Source: Chondrus crispus
Taxonomy: Eukaryota > Rhodophyta > Florideophyceae > Gigartinales > Gigartinaceae
Length of the DNA stretch: 64,000 nt
Direction: 5' to 3'
Assembly: GCF_000350225.1 (NCBI RefSeq)
Contig: NW_005179218.1
Coordinates: 39,125-103,124, forward strand
Part shown: positions 42,666 through 54,000 of the stretch, one piece after another
Layout: every line of letters starts with the position of its first letter
How positions within the stretch are numbered: position 1 is the stretch's first letter
Translations under genes and position numbers: made by a program
Notes under the pieces: model-generated
Told to the model about the DNA's origin: nothing
The model's database searches: none
The model's input: the letters and a program-made list of their open reading frames with translations, nothing else

Positions 42666-43461
42666 AAATCGTGGGACTGACTTCACTCATGTCGGGCGAA
42701 CTTTTGCTACTTGAGTCGCACTACTACTATTCGCTTTCATGTGCTTGAGGAGTGACCTTTCGTTCATTTGTGCAGACTTCGACTGCGAGAATGCAAACGT
42801 GCGAGACGAGAACTACGGCGCGGAGGCGTCCTTGCGTGGGCAAGACTTGGAGGTAGTGCTTCAGGGGTTTAGGCACGGAGACGAGAAGCGGCGAGTGTAT
42901 CCCTGCCGGACAGAGTCGGGGAGCATGTCACGATAGGCCGAGACGACGGGCCTAGAGGCGCCGGCAATTTGCCCGAGGGCGAGGTCGAGCTGCGAGTGCG
43001 GGTGGAGACTGCGCTGCTCTCCTGTGCGGGCTGCAGAGCCGGGTGCGGCAGCGTTGGGATGGGGTGCGTGTCGTGGTCTTCCCAGTAGGAGGCGGCGTGG
43101 TCCGAATGCAGCGATAAAAAGGCTGGGCGTACTTCGGCAGAGCGGATCAGGATGGGTGGCGGGCAAAAGTCGATCTCCGGGGACGAAGGCGGGGTGACAC
43201 TTGGAGTGTCCGAGAGCTGTGACGACGCAAAATTCATCCGAGAAGAGAGAGAAATGGGAGAAGATGGATCTTAGAGAGAGGAGGGTGGAGAGGGGATTAC
43301 ATCCGGAATTAGAGAATTCACAATCGTCGCTTTGTGCATGATTGAGAGGCGTACAAAGCAAGCTATCTGTGTGATCCAAACTCAAAAGACTACCACCACC
43401 GCGGTGAAAACTATTCCCGCATCGGCGTTCCACGCAGCCCTTCCCCACGATCAAAATCACG
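42666..43461. other. No confident gene; one Pro/Ser-rich minus frame
   Basis: A minus-strand frame from ATG 43237 to 42869 (MNFASSQLSDTPSVTPPSSP..., 122 codons) and an overlapping 199-codon frame in another phase occupy this GC-richer piece. The first is disordered and proline-rich and could be a small gene, but nothing beyond an ATG and composition supports it. Confidence 0.25.
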
Positions 43462-43640
43462 ACGTAATCCCTTTAATCCCTTAATCTCGCGAATCCGCTA
43501 ATCCCGCTAATCTCAAAATCCTTCTAATCCCTTACTCCAAGCTAATCCCCTAATCCTGCTAATCCCTTAATTCTGCTAATCCCCTAATCCCCTAAATCCC
43601 GCGAATCCCGCCAATCCCGCCAATCCCGCGAATCCCTTAA
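43462..43640 (-). repeat. Degenerate TAATCCC array (telomere-like, reverse strand)
   Basis: About 180 bp of (C/G)(T/G)AATCCC units: TTAATCCC, CTAATCCC, CGAATCCC. The complement, GGGATTA, matches the array at 10.8 kb, so the two are in opposite orientation. Confidence 0.7.
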
Positions 43641-43649
43641 CTAAGAAGT

Positions 43650-44160
43650 ATACAAGTTTAAAAGCAGAGCAGTATAGAAGTACGAAAGCAGAGAAGTATA
43701 GAAGAATGGAAGTTTAGAAGTATAAGAGTAGGACACTATAGAGGAATAAGAAGTATAAAAGTATAGAAGTTTAGAGGCAGAGAAGCAGAGAAGTTTGAAA
43801 GCAGAAAAGTGTAGAAGTATAGAAGCAGAGAAGTTTAAAAGCAGAGAAGTATGGAAGTTTAGAAGAATGGAAGTATAGAAGTTTAGAAGCAGAGAAGTTT
43901 CGACACAGAAAAGCAGAGAAGTTTAAAAGCAGAGAAGTATAGAAGCACAGAGGCAGAGGAGTTTGAATGCAGAGAATTATGGAAGTATAGAAGTTTAAAA
44001 GTAGAGCGGTATAGAAGTATAGAAGCAGAAGTTTAAAAGCAGAGCGGGATAGTAGTACAGAAGTTTAGAACAGGGAAGTATGGAAGAATAGAATTTTAAG
44101 AGCAGAGAAGTTCAGAAGTGTAAAAGTATAGAAGGATAGAAGTTTAAAAGGCAGTACGAC
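43650..44160. repeat. AGAAGTATAG / AAGCAGAG minisatellite
   Basis: About 500 bp of alternating ~10-bp words (AGAAGTATAG, AAGTTTAAA, AGCAGAGAAG) in irregular order on a purine-rich strand. Its right part is duplicated at 47.4 kb. Frames across it are compositional. Confidence 0.85.
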
Positions 44161-44287
44161 CACGGTAGAGTACTGTACGGAGGGGGGAGGGGGGCGCAGT
44201 AGAAATGAAAAATGCGTGGGCATTAGCAACGCTGACCTAGAATACCGTTTTTTGTTAAATTGTTGTACAGCTGGTTGCCCGCCGCCG
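43890..44287. repeat. Left copy of a ~390-bp direct repeat flanking the RNB-like gene
   Basis: Runs from the minisatellite (AAGTTTCGACACAGAAAAGC) through CCACGGTAGAGTACTGTACGG and GCGTGGGCATTAGCAACGC to GTTGTACAGCTGGTTGCC. It matches 47385-47775 with few changes and a few small indels. Just to its right the sequence TTTGTTAAATTGTTGTAC is repeated again within 44,240-44,370 together with ATGAATGRCATGTTRCCTGA. Confidence 0.8.
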
Positions 44288-45070
44288 ACAAGAAGGTAAA
44301 AGCTATGAATGGCATGTTACCTGAAAGAGGATGATACTTAAAATAACAATTTGTTAAATTGTTGTACGAGCCATGAATGACATGTTGCCTGAAAGAGGAA
44401 GATATTTAAAAGAGCAATGGGAAAAGGCGGTTATTCTTACGTTTGGGGAAAATATTACAATAGGAGCATGACGATAGGAGCGGTTGCGTATTTTCAATGT
44501 GTGCAATTTTCTTCATTGGGCGGTTTTGGCGTTTGAGCGATGAACCGCATTCCATACGGCACAAGTTTTAGATGGGCGCGTCATTGACTTGGAGTAGGAT
44601 AGCTTCTTTTGATTTCTTCATAAGTAGAGCTTAGTAGAACTTACATGAGGAAACGATTCTGAGGTGGAGAGAGAGATTGAGAGACAGAGAGAGAGAGCTA
44701 CCACTTGCGCACGTTTACTCGTTGTTTTTGTATAGAAGGACGATATATCTGTGAGAGAATGCCTTCATCACGTCTTAATGTCGGAGGTATTGTGTTATTT
44801 ACAGCAATCCCCGAAGTACAGATGTCACTAGGTGTGCAAGGGAGGTATGCCAGAGTTGGACAAGTTTGGTAATCGACTGAAGATGGGAACGATATACTTG
44901 AAGTGAAGGGATGGTTCGGGACTAGAGCTAGCCTTGAGCAAATCAAAATTGTACACGTAATCTGGAGAAAGGGAAGAAGTAAGCTTGGAGTGCAGGAAAG
45001 GACTATTGAAGGAATTGAAAAGAATGGATTGTGTGTAGCAAGCGGTGTGCGCATATCAAATCATACATTC

Positions 45071-46969
45071 ATGGAGGATGGAGCTGTGACGTTGAATCGC
45101 GTAGCGTTACGTCTGTTCTCAGGAAGAGCCACTGCGCCATCCGTCCTCTTCGCCGCTGCTATAGTGCTGAACTGCGACGCCAGTGTGACCCAAGTCGATC
45201 CAAATCCGTATCTGAACCCGTATGAAATGTTTTACAAGGCTAACGAGGCGTTGAATGCAGACAGCGCCACTAGCCCTACGCAACCGGGTGTGGCGTGGTA
45301 TACCTTCGCGCAATCGGTATACTCTGGGGATATAGAGATATTCAGTTCGAATGTAGCGTATGACACGTATATGGAGACCATCACATGCCTCCAGAACTGC
45401 AGCTTCAGCCCGCATGATGCCCGCGGCATGATAACATACGATTCAGATTTGTTGAGTACCTTGGAAGCAACGAAACATTTTCAGGAGGTAGATCGCAAGA
45501 GGCTGAGTATGTCTTGGATGAACTTGGATATGACTCCGCAGTTTGCCGCAAGCATTTACAAGGAGCTGGGGATCCGGGATACGTTTGACGAAAAAGTACT
45601 CATGGCGGGGCGTTGTGCCTAGAAAGTGAAGCCAGTACGCAACATGTCGAGTACGCCGAAACCATGTTTTTTGAAGAGGATGGGAGAGCAGACGAAGACG
45701 CGGAATGGCGACATACATTCAGTCACCACATCGCGTACTCTATCCACCATGCGGACAGAAACGACAGAAACGTCGCCGTATCGATTGGGAAATTTGAAAG
45801 GGAGGGAGAAAGCGTAGGCAGGAGACACGCAGATTGTGAACAAGGTTATGTGTTTGTGCATATATCAGACGTAACGAGATACATCGGTCATGACCTGAAC
45901 AGTCTTCTGCTGAGCGGAGCGATGGAGAGAGGGCGGACGCACTTCTTGCCAACGGGAAACATGACGATGCTACCAAAAGCTATTGCGAGAATGGCGAGTC
46001 TGGCAGGGTGGCGGGGAAGCTGCACCCTCACGGTACGCTTCCCAATTTCGAATGGCATGATCAACGATTCGGATTATCACATATGCTTATCTCGCATCTC
46101 AAAGCCGAAGATACTGTCGTACGTGGAGGCTGAAGAGCAGATACAATCAGAGGAGATGAACGATTTGAAGCGTATCTATAACCTGGGGAACCAAACAATT
46201 CCTCAGGCCGTGGAAGAAGAAGAATACGTTGACTATCACGAGTTGAACGTTGATGCACAAGAACACATGGGGATATCTTTGTCGCCTCGGGTGCGCACCA
46301 AAAGGGCGTCCGTACTGATTTCGTCGATGGAAAAGGCGGCAAACATCGCCTGCGCTAGGTACCCCGAAGACAGAGGCGTGCCCATGTGCTTTTTGAACCA
46401 AATGGCACCCGATGACGTGAATAGTGTTCCAAGTTTTTGTGTTCTGTGCAGAGATCCTCCCTCACCACGTCCAGGATGAAGAAGCCTGTGCTTTCATTAC
46501 CTCTCCAGTCCATCGTGGTCCAGATCTGATCAACCACATACAGCTGAAAGTACAGCTACGGAAGGATGCACAGCGACGAACACGCAGATATCTTACAAGA
46601 GAGAAAATCATGGAGGCGATTAAGAACAACAACTTCACACTCAAATACCACCGTGGCATACAGATGGAAGACAGAATCACGCAGTATTATACGCACAAGT
46701 TTCTGAAGGGCCAAACTCAAAAGACGCTAGTGGGGACGATGTTGGGGTACCCCTCGGACGTAACAGATTTGAACCCAGACACAACGCGCATCAACGATAT
46801 GCAGGCATCTGGATGCCGTTCCTTCCAGAAATGTCTCGTGCAATTAGATAGCAGTGGAATTCGCATTTTCGTGATGCTTCCGTGTGGAATCGCAGCAAGA
46901 TCGAAACTGAATCTGTCGTTGTCCTGGATTTGCCCAGACAGTATGCGTCATGACGCATTTGCTACATAA
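45071..46969 (+). CDS. Degenerate RNase II/R (RNB-domain) exoribonuclease-like gene, three frames
   Basis: Three plus-strand frames in sequence make one RNB-like protein: 45071-~45595 (frame open from 44903; ATG 45071 gives a leader that could be mitochondrial), ~45613-46430, and ~46424-46969. The middle part has GYVFVHISDVTRYIG, RGRTHFLPTGNMTMLP and FPISNGMIND; the last has FITSPVHRGPDLINH, matching the conserved RNB block around Thr-Ser-Pro. The catalytic acidic cluster (DxDDA type) appears replaced: the aligned segment reads HADRNDRNVAVSI. Either this is a pseudoenzyme resembling mitochondrial Dss1/CYT-4-type proteins, or a decayed copy. The second junction can be explained by a 37-nt GTGAAT...GCAGAG segment; the first I could not resolve. 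It is flanked by ~390-bp direct repeats. Confidence 0.6.
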
Positions 46970-47330
46970 ATGGCAATGGATGTTACCGGATAACCACGCG
47001 ATGCAAGCCGAGGCCCAGTGTTTGGGAAGAAGTGGAAAAGTAAAATACGCACAGGGTAGAACCAGGTTTTCATAGATAATTAGGAGATATTCCCTTTTGT
47101 AATATAGAGTAAGGCATATACCCTATACCCAAAGGACATTACGAATTACGATGAAGTACTGTGGGAATGGAAAAAGCAATTAGCACATCACCAAGTATTA
47201 AAGAATATTACAATTAGCAGCAATAGTACTGTTACGTAAAAGTAATACTAATTCACCACGAGCCCCATTTTTATAAAAAGAAACATTTGGAAAACATTAG
47301 TGTAATTTGAAATATTCAAATGGAATTGCA
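46970..47330. other. AT-rich non-coding spacer
   Basis: About 360 bp between the RNB-like gene and the minisatellite, rich in TATA and ATTAC words. I see nothing functional in it. Confidence 0.4.
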
Positions 47331-47384
47331 CAGAAGCAGAGACGTTTGAATGCAGAGAATTATGGAAGTATAGAAGTTTACAAG

Positions 47385-47775
47385 CAGAAAAGTTTCGACA
47401 CAGAAAAGCAGAGAAGTTTAAAAGCAGAGATGTATAGAAGCACAGAGGCAGAGGAGTTTGAATGCAGAGAACTATGGAAGTATAGAAGTTTAAAAGTAGA
47501 GCGGTATAGAAGTATAGAAGCAGAAGTTTAAAGGCAGAGCGGGATAGTAGTATAGAAGTTTAGAACAGGGAAGTATGGAAGAATAGAATTTTAAGAGCAG
47601 AGAAGTTCAGAAGTGTAAAAGTATAGAAGGATAGAAGTTTAAAAGGAAGTATGACCACGGTAGAGTACTGTACGGAGGGGGGAGCAGTAGAAATAAAAAA
47701 TGCGTGGGCATTAGCAACGCTGACCTAGAATACCGTTTTTTGTTAAATTGTTGTACAGCTGGTTGCCAGCCGCCG
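47385..47775. repeat. Right copy of the ~390-bp direct repeat
   Basis: Same orientation and content as 43890-44287, with a shorter G-run after TACTGTACGG. It ends at GTTGCCAGCCGCCG, directly against the next gene; the left copy ends at the equivalent GTTGCCCGCCGCCG. Confidence 0.8.
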
Positions 47776-47786
47776 AAAAGACATTC

Positions 47787-48212
47787 ATGAACCTTCTTCT
47801 GGCGGCGCATCCCGACGGTGGACACTCCACGCCCGTGTTGGAAGAGGCCATTCAAGATGATCTTCCGCCGATAAACGATGTGTTCTCTGCGGAAGCGAGG
47901 GACGCTTTTAACTACCTTCGCCGCGTGACCGACATGTACAATTGCTTTGAAATGCCAGAATTGGTACTTGCGGAAATTGACGTCTCATTTCGACAAAACG
48001 GAGAGTACAACGAAATCATTTGGATGGCGACCGCACTGTACACTTTTGGCAGTGGTGAGATCAATAGGATGCTTGGCTTCTACGAAGAAATTTATGGAGA
48101 AGATGTAGGAGTATGTGGCGAAGACAGTGATCAGAGCATGGAGATGGATGATATAGATGACGAAGAATTGGATGAAATGCTAGGGCCAGTTACTCCAAAA
48201 ACGCACTACTAA
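47787..48212 (+). CDS. Small hypothetical acidic protein
   Basis: 141 codons from ATG 47787 (MNLLLAAHPDGG) to TAA. The frame is open upstream to 47748 only through the direct repeat, so the ATG is preferred. It is globular-looking for ~100 residues (EAIQDDLPPIND, NYLRRVTDMYNCF, MATALYTFGSGE) and ends in a strongly acidic tail (MEMDDIDDEELDEML). CCAATAAACACG follows the stop. Its 5' end abuts the duplicated segment, so the N-terminus may have been remodelled by that event. No family recognised. Confidence 0.45.
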   Translation: MNLLLAAHPDGGHSTPVLEEAIQDDLPPINDVFSAEARDAFNYLRRVTDMYNCFEMPELVLAEIDVSFRQNGEYNEIIWMATALYTFGSGEINRMLGFYEEIYGEDVGVCGEDSDQSMEMDDIDDEELDEMLGPVTPKTHY

Positions 48213-48503
48213 TCAGTCTGTTGCCAATAAACACGATCTGGCTCATTGCTTCTCACTGCTTATTTTTCATACGTTCTAGCTGCTTGCGCTCTCCCCCTCC
48301 ATCCTTCGCTTTTTTTTGGTCTGGCGGTTGGTTGCTCCTGGTGCGGGATGCAGTACAGTTCTTCTTTTTCTAGATATAAGGGGCAGTAAAAGTGGACGAG
48401 TGCCTGTGTGCCTGCATGCAATACCTACCATTGAGTCCATAGTCTAAAGTACCGATCTTACCTCAATTGGTCTACATGTTTCGAGCGGCAGAGGGGGCTG
48501 CCC

Positions 48504-49667
48504 CTAGGAAGTGTACACGGCCGCTATGAGAGGTGCTACCACTAGGTCCTTTCTAAGCGAGAGACCTGGACCAGTGTATTCCGTCATCCATGAGACTCCG
48601 TCTCTGCTGGTAACGCTAAAGTACTTGTCGTTTGAGTACAAATAAAGCAAGCCAGTTCCGGTGTCGTGCAACTGACAGCGCATCCATGGGCCCGTAGGCA
48701 ACGGCTTGGTGATTTCCAAGACTCCTGTCATCTCCTCCATGCAAAGAAAGTTGACGGTGCCTCGGAACAACTGGAACGAAGAGGCGTAAACCGGGATAAA
48801 AGCTAGGAGAGCGTCGAGGGGAAGTCTGAGATACGTGGCAAGACTTTGAATGTCGCACTGAACGATTCCGCCTGGCTTGTCGATGAAACCAAACATTTTG
48901 CCTCCATGCCGCTCCACAGACTGCTTTGCTTGAAGCAGACGTGACAATATGCGATCGAAGGATGGAACAACCTCTTTTGAACAGGTACGGAAGAACCCAC
49001 CTCGAAGACGATCCAACACACCAGCAGGGTACTCTTGATCGTTGACGTGCTGGACCAAGTGAGTACTGCGCATAACCCAAGCTCCTTGAAACATGTCATA
49101 TTGCTATACAACCTCATCATCAACGTAGATGGGCCAAGACTGAAATCTGACTCCTGCTGGATCCCGAAAAGAATCCGTTGGGATTTCATGAAAAGGAAGG
49201 TGAGAGATCTCGTTTCCAAGAGACGGAGAGCAATTCGTTGACCAGTAGAAGATGTGGCCACTGTGAAGTCTTGCGAGGGCAACATTGCGGCCACGTTCAG
49301 TTGCTCTCCAAGTCTGCGGGAAGGGAGAGGAGATGTAGAGATCCCCCTTGCCGACGCCACCGGGCCCTAGAAGCGGGGCGTGAGGTTTGTACTGCACGTA
49401 CTTTGCGTGCGGATTGGGAGCGAGGGGGCGAGGTTGGTGGCGAGGGATGTCCTTTTCTCCATGGTCACCTCCCAAGTAGAACACATGGCCATCGGGAAGA
49501 AGCTCGGATAGATCACCTGCTTTCTTGACGTTAATGCACGAAACGCGCCTGTTGGGAGGGTCTGCGGGGGCGGCGAGAAGAGTGTTGTCGTAGAGGAGGT
49601 TTCCTTTTAGCTTAGATGAGTGCCTGTAGTAATAAGGACACCAGTTGTCTGCCTCGACCTCGGGCAA
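48504..49667 (-). CDS. Unknown protein, 5' end lost, one in-frame TAG
   Basis: Two minus frames share a phase: 49667-49104 and 49094-48504, separated only by TAG at 49104-49106 (DDEVV, stop, QYDMFQGAW). Together they give ~388 codons with aromatic-rich, globular sequence (NWCPYYYRHS, LPDGHVFYLGGDHGE, SGHIFYWSTNC, RCQLHDTGTGLLYLYSNDKYFSV). No ATG starts it: the open frame runs to TAG at ~49,690 where an inverted satellite copy begins, so the true start was probably removed or separated by that insertion. The TAG could derive from CAG by one transition. I do not recognise the family; repeated Gly-His-x-Phe-Tyr stretches might suggest beta-propeller-like repeats, but that is a guess. Confidence 0.5.
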
Positions 49668-49682
49668 ATCGCCGAACTTGTA

Positions 49683-50240
49683 CTATGTTTAGTTCTGGCG
49701 TCAGTTCCCGCGGGACGATACGTTTTGGGCACATGTCAAGATCGATACGTAATGACAAAAAACGTATTGTCCAGGCCTGATTCGACGTATGTGCGATTCT
49801 GGTACTGCCTACGGTATATGGCCCAAAACGTATCGTGCCGGGCGGTTTTAACGGCGACAGTTTTCTGGTGGGACGATACGTTTTAGGCCGATTTACACGG
49901 CGGCACCACCATACGCGCTGTATTTGCAACGTTGCTGTTGGCAATTTCTGACTAAAAGTTTACCGACAGCGGCGCACAGCCAATAAAATGTCAGTGCGCA
50001 AAATCTAGTTTTAGCCGTGTGCGATTAGAGGCGCATGAGCAATATTATTAACTTCATATTTTATCACGTACCATGTCCCTCGTCTGCCAAGATTGTCAGA
50101 TGCTCAAAACGTATCGTGCTGGGGGGCAATTACAGCAGGCAGATTTAGTGGCAGGGCCTTATACTGCACTAACAGTGTCCCAATGCGCATGTACGAATTA
50201 CACAATAAGGCGGCGTAATTTATGTCCTGAACATCAAAGC
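49683..50240 (-). repeat. Diverged, inverted copy of the 551-bp satellite
   Basis: Reverse-complement relative to the arrays at 25-42 kb: GGACGATACGTTTTAGGCCGATTTACACGG, GCACAGCCAATAAAATGTCAGTGCGC and TTATCACGTACCATG all match with scattered changes. It holds four or five ACGATACGTTTT-type boxes. A single diverged copy away from the array shows that the satellite is, or was, dispersed. Confidence 0.8.
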
Positions 50241-50299
50241 TTTCTAAGTTATTTACTGCGCGAAATTGAAAAGCGCCGTATGCAGGTTTCGATGGTCGT

Positions 50300-50665
50300 T
50301 GCCTCAACGACGCATTTTGGACGGGTGTGTCAGCGATGCGTTGGGGAGGGATGCGCGCACGATGCGTTCTGGAGAGGTGCGTCTAGGATGCGAGCTGAGA
50401 GGGTGCGACAATGATGCGTTAGAAGGGGTGCCAGAATGCTACGTTGGAGAGGGGTGCGCTCGTGATGTGTTCTATAGGGGTGCGCTCATCATTCGTTTTA
50501 GAGGGATGCCAAAATGATACGTTGGAGAGCGGTGCGCCCACGATGCGTTCTGAAGGGGTGCGAGAATGATACGTTCGAGAGGGGTGCGCCCACGATGCGT
50601 TCTGGAGGGGCGCGAGAACAATGCGTTTTGGAAGGGTGCGAGAATGATACTTTGTAGAGGGCTAC
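50300..50665. repeat. ~29-bp minisatellite with GATGCGTT / GATACGTT core
   Basis: About 12 degenerate units of the form (A/C)(A/C)GATRCGTTNGAGAGGGGTGCGNC. It starts 60 bp after the satellite copy. The GATACGTT core resembles the satellite box ACGATACGTTTT, so the array may have expanded from it. Confidence 0.75.
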
Positions 50666-51028
50666 TCGCAAGACGTGTCCTGGAAGGGGCCTGAACGGTG
50701 CGTTGGCATGTTTCTTTTCTGTTTTAGCTACATCTGTAGTAGATGGCCGTTACGAAAGCACAAGTGTAAATTTTGTGGGGTTGTTTGTGTAGTGGAGAAT
50801 CAGCAAAACGGCACAATTGGTGAGCATAGCAGTTGGATATGGCGCGACGTAGAAGATGTATAAATGATGATTCAACAAAAACGGCGGGTAGTGATCGCAC
50901 CAGCACATGGAAATGTGAGGATCGCTGTGACATGTGAATGGTTCCGTTTTCGAGAAGATTGAAGCTTTCTATCGGTGAGAGTTTATTGAAAATGTGGTCC
51001 TAATACTGCAGTATGTGGATATCGAAAA
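50666..51028. other. Intergenic spacer, nothing seen
   Basis: Between the minisatellite and the helicase gene. Only short frames are present. Confidence 0.4.
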
Positions 51029-54000
51029 CTACTGGGAGTCCAGTTGGAGAAGACCTTGATGTATGGCCCAAGCCAGTGGAAGCCATATTGTCAGAGGCAT
51101 ATCGTCGTTATTCTCGTCAGCGGACTCTATGGATGAATCCGAGAAGATGACAGCTAAGTCCTTCTCAGTGACCCGGGCCGGGCGGTCACGGAGAACGGAG
51201 TTGAAGCGGCAAAGCATTTCGGAAGGGAACAGGTTTTCAGCGATCTGTTGCTGGAAAGACTTCATTCGCCAAAGGTTCCAGGCGAGTGATATCATAGGAC
51301 GTAGATCGCAACGACCGTATTGGCCGAATGTGGGGTGAAGTGGTTGGCCAAGGCAGTGCGAGAGGCGGCAATCTTAGCACTTGAGAGGGACTTTTCTTGG
51401 GACGGAGCAAGACGGGACGAAATGGGTTGTTGAGAAACAGGCATAGCAGCTTCTTTCCATGAATGGACAGTCATTCTGAGGATGTTCCGTACCGGAACGG
51501 CGGGGAGAAGCGTGGCATAAGAGACACGTCGTCTTGGTTAGGAAGAGGAATTGAGTTACTAAATGAACCGTGGATTCGGTGTCAATTGCCTGGGAGTGAC
51601 TAAATGGCAACGATAGGGGAGGTGACGGGGAAGGGAAAGGGTTTGTGAGAACATTAGGTTGGGTGTGGCGCGCCATACTGGGAGAAGTTCGTAAGCTCTT
51701 GAATGAATTTCTTCCCGATGGTGGAAGTGATGCGGGCCGTTTGCCCGAAAGGACTTGCTTCAAAGATGGTGACGCCGTCGGAAGTGACCGTGGACGGACT
51801 GAAAATGGTGCTTGCTGCATTGAAGGTGATGCTGAAGGCAGCAAGCGTTCACTTGATTGTTGTGGGGAGAAGCTAAGGATTCTTCGAACTGGAGGGGCTG
51901 GAGGGGGGTTGGTTGGAGCGGATTGCTCAAGCAAGAGGAGCATTTCATCGAAGTTGTGCTGCGTGGATGTGGTGGCTCCGATTTGGTTTTGCCGTTGAGG
52001 CTCGAGATGGTTTTGATTTTGATCTTGATGTGGAGGTGGCAACTGCGATTGCGATGGTGTGGTGGGAAGCGAATGTTGCTGAGACTGGGATTGCGAATTT
52101 GCATCCCAAGGTCTAGAGGTATCCGGTGTGTGAAATTGTGAACTCTGAGGGGTGTGCAGTGCATTAGTTGGCTGGGAGGGGAACATAGATCTGCAAACAT
52201 CGCACCAGACTGCGTGCTTGTCGAAGCGACAGACACCAGAGACTTGGCCATCCATGGCTGTGTAAAGTGCATCTTTGCGGCAATCCGTGGTATTGAGGAC
52301 CCAATTCATCATCTCGTTTCGGTTCGTTACTGCGAGATCATTTTCGTCCATGTTGCCCTTTTTGAGAAGGGAGGTTTCGAAGCTCTTATTGTGCTGGGTT
52401 GAGTTTAGGACGAAGACGAATGCGTGGTGTCCGTCGCGTCCAGACCGGCCACTCTCTTGTGCAAAGTCGACGAGGCTTCTTGCGGCGCCAAGATGAACTG
52501 TTGCTCGAACATCTGGAACATCTATTCCGGTACCGAAGGCGGACGTACAAACCATAATACGGAACAGAGTTGAAGGTACGAGGTCCTTGGTTGTTATGAT
52601 GTCGTAGAGCTCTTCGTTTGCTGTCCAGTCGTTGTGGGCCTTTTCGCGAGCTTCTTTAGTGAGGCCAGCATGATATATGAGCGGCTCGACTGCGATGCGT
52701 TGATTGGAGTGGGCAACACTTCCTTGTGCATATGCGGCCGTCAGGGCTTTGTGGAGAGAAGTTGTTTCTTGGCGGGTCAGGGCGAAAGCGATGATTCTAT
52801 ATATTTTGGGCAACGGCTTTGGGGCGTTGGTGCAATCGAGGAAGTGCTGATGCAGAAAGCTTACTGCATTCATCTTCATGACTTTTTGTGCGGTGGTAAA
52901 GGAGCCTTCAGGAGTGCGAGTGTTTAGCCCCGGGTCAGAGTCGTCACTGAAGGTATGAACGACAAACTCGAGATTCCTTCTTTGAGAAGGCATTGAGAAA
53001 GGGAAGGCTGTGCTAATGCCGTGGCGCTCTAGAATGATTCTTCGCTCGCAGGGTGGTACGGTGGCACTGAGGAGTACACGAGGGACTGACTTTGGAATGA
53101 TAGAAAGGGATCGACGCAAAAACTTCAATTCAGGGCGGAAATGTTGCCACATGGCTGTGAGATGAGCCTCATCAATGACTACTCGAGCGAGCCTGTTAGT
53201 ATCCATAAGTCGAACAACCAGCTCTTTGAAAGACGGCCGCGACAACTGTTCGGCCGTGAAGATGTAGAGGTCGGCAAATTCCAGTGATCCTTGTCCATTC
53301 GCGCAATGTGATGCGAGTAGGGCGAAGTTTGTCGCGCGCCTCATGTACTCCGATACAAGGGCCTTGAGGGGAACGACTACGATAGTGGACTTGATATTCT
53401 TTTCCATGAAAGCTGGTAGAAGGACTGGCATAGACTTGCCTGATGCGGTGGGCATCAGTACGAGGGAGTTGTTCTGCGACGCGGACACAGTGGCTGTGAC
53501 AGCAAACTGCGTTTGAGACATGAATTCCGCAGATTTAGAACGTGTGGCCTTTTTGAGAGCGGACAGTAGAGGCCTGACGAGGGGAGGGAGGATATGGTTC
53601 GGGGGGTTATCGAGGCGAATACTGTGACTGGAGTGGGACCCTACAGAGAAATTGTTGGAGAGTTTGAGAGCAGAGGGGTTTGGCTGCAGTTGTTGCAGTT
53701 CGTTTGCTGTGCTTCCGTTGAGAGCATGAAGGACGGGTTTCGGTTGATGAACCTGGAAGACAGGCTGCGGCTCATGTTGGGATAGCGAGGTCACTCGAGA
53801 CTGGAGTTGCTGTGAATGTTGGAGGGGTAGCGGTTGTGAAGAAGCGCGGTCACTATAAAATGACGGCAGCTTCAGATGGCGATGCCATTCATGGGAGAAT
53901 TGGCGGTGCTTTGTTAGCGTGGCGGCGGGACAGTCGGGCATTAGCGAGGTAGCTCGTCCGTAGTGTTTGTGGGCGATAGAGGAGGTATGCGCAGCTTGTT

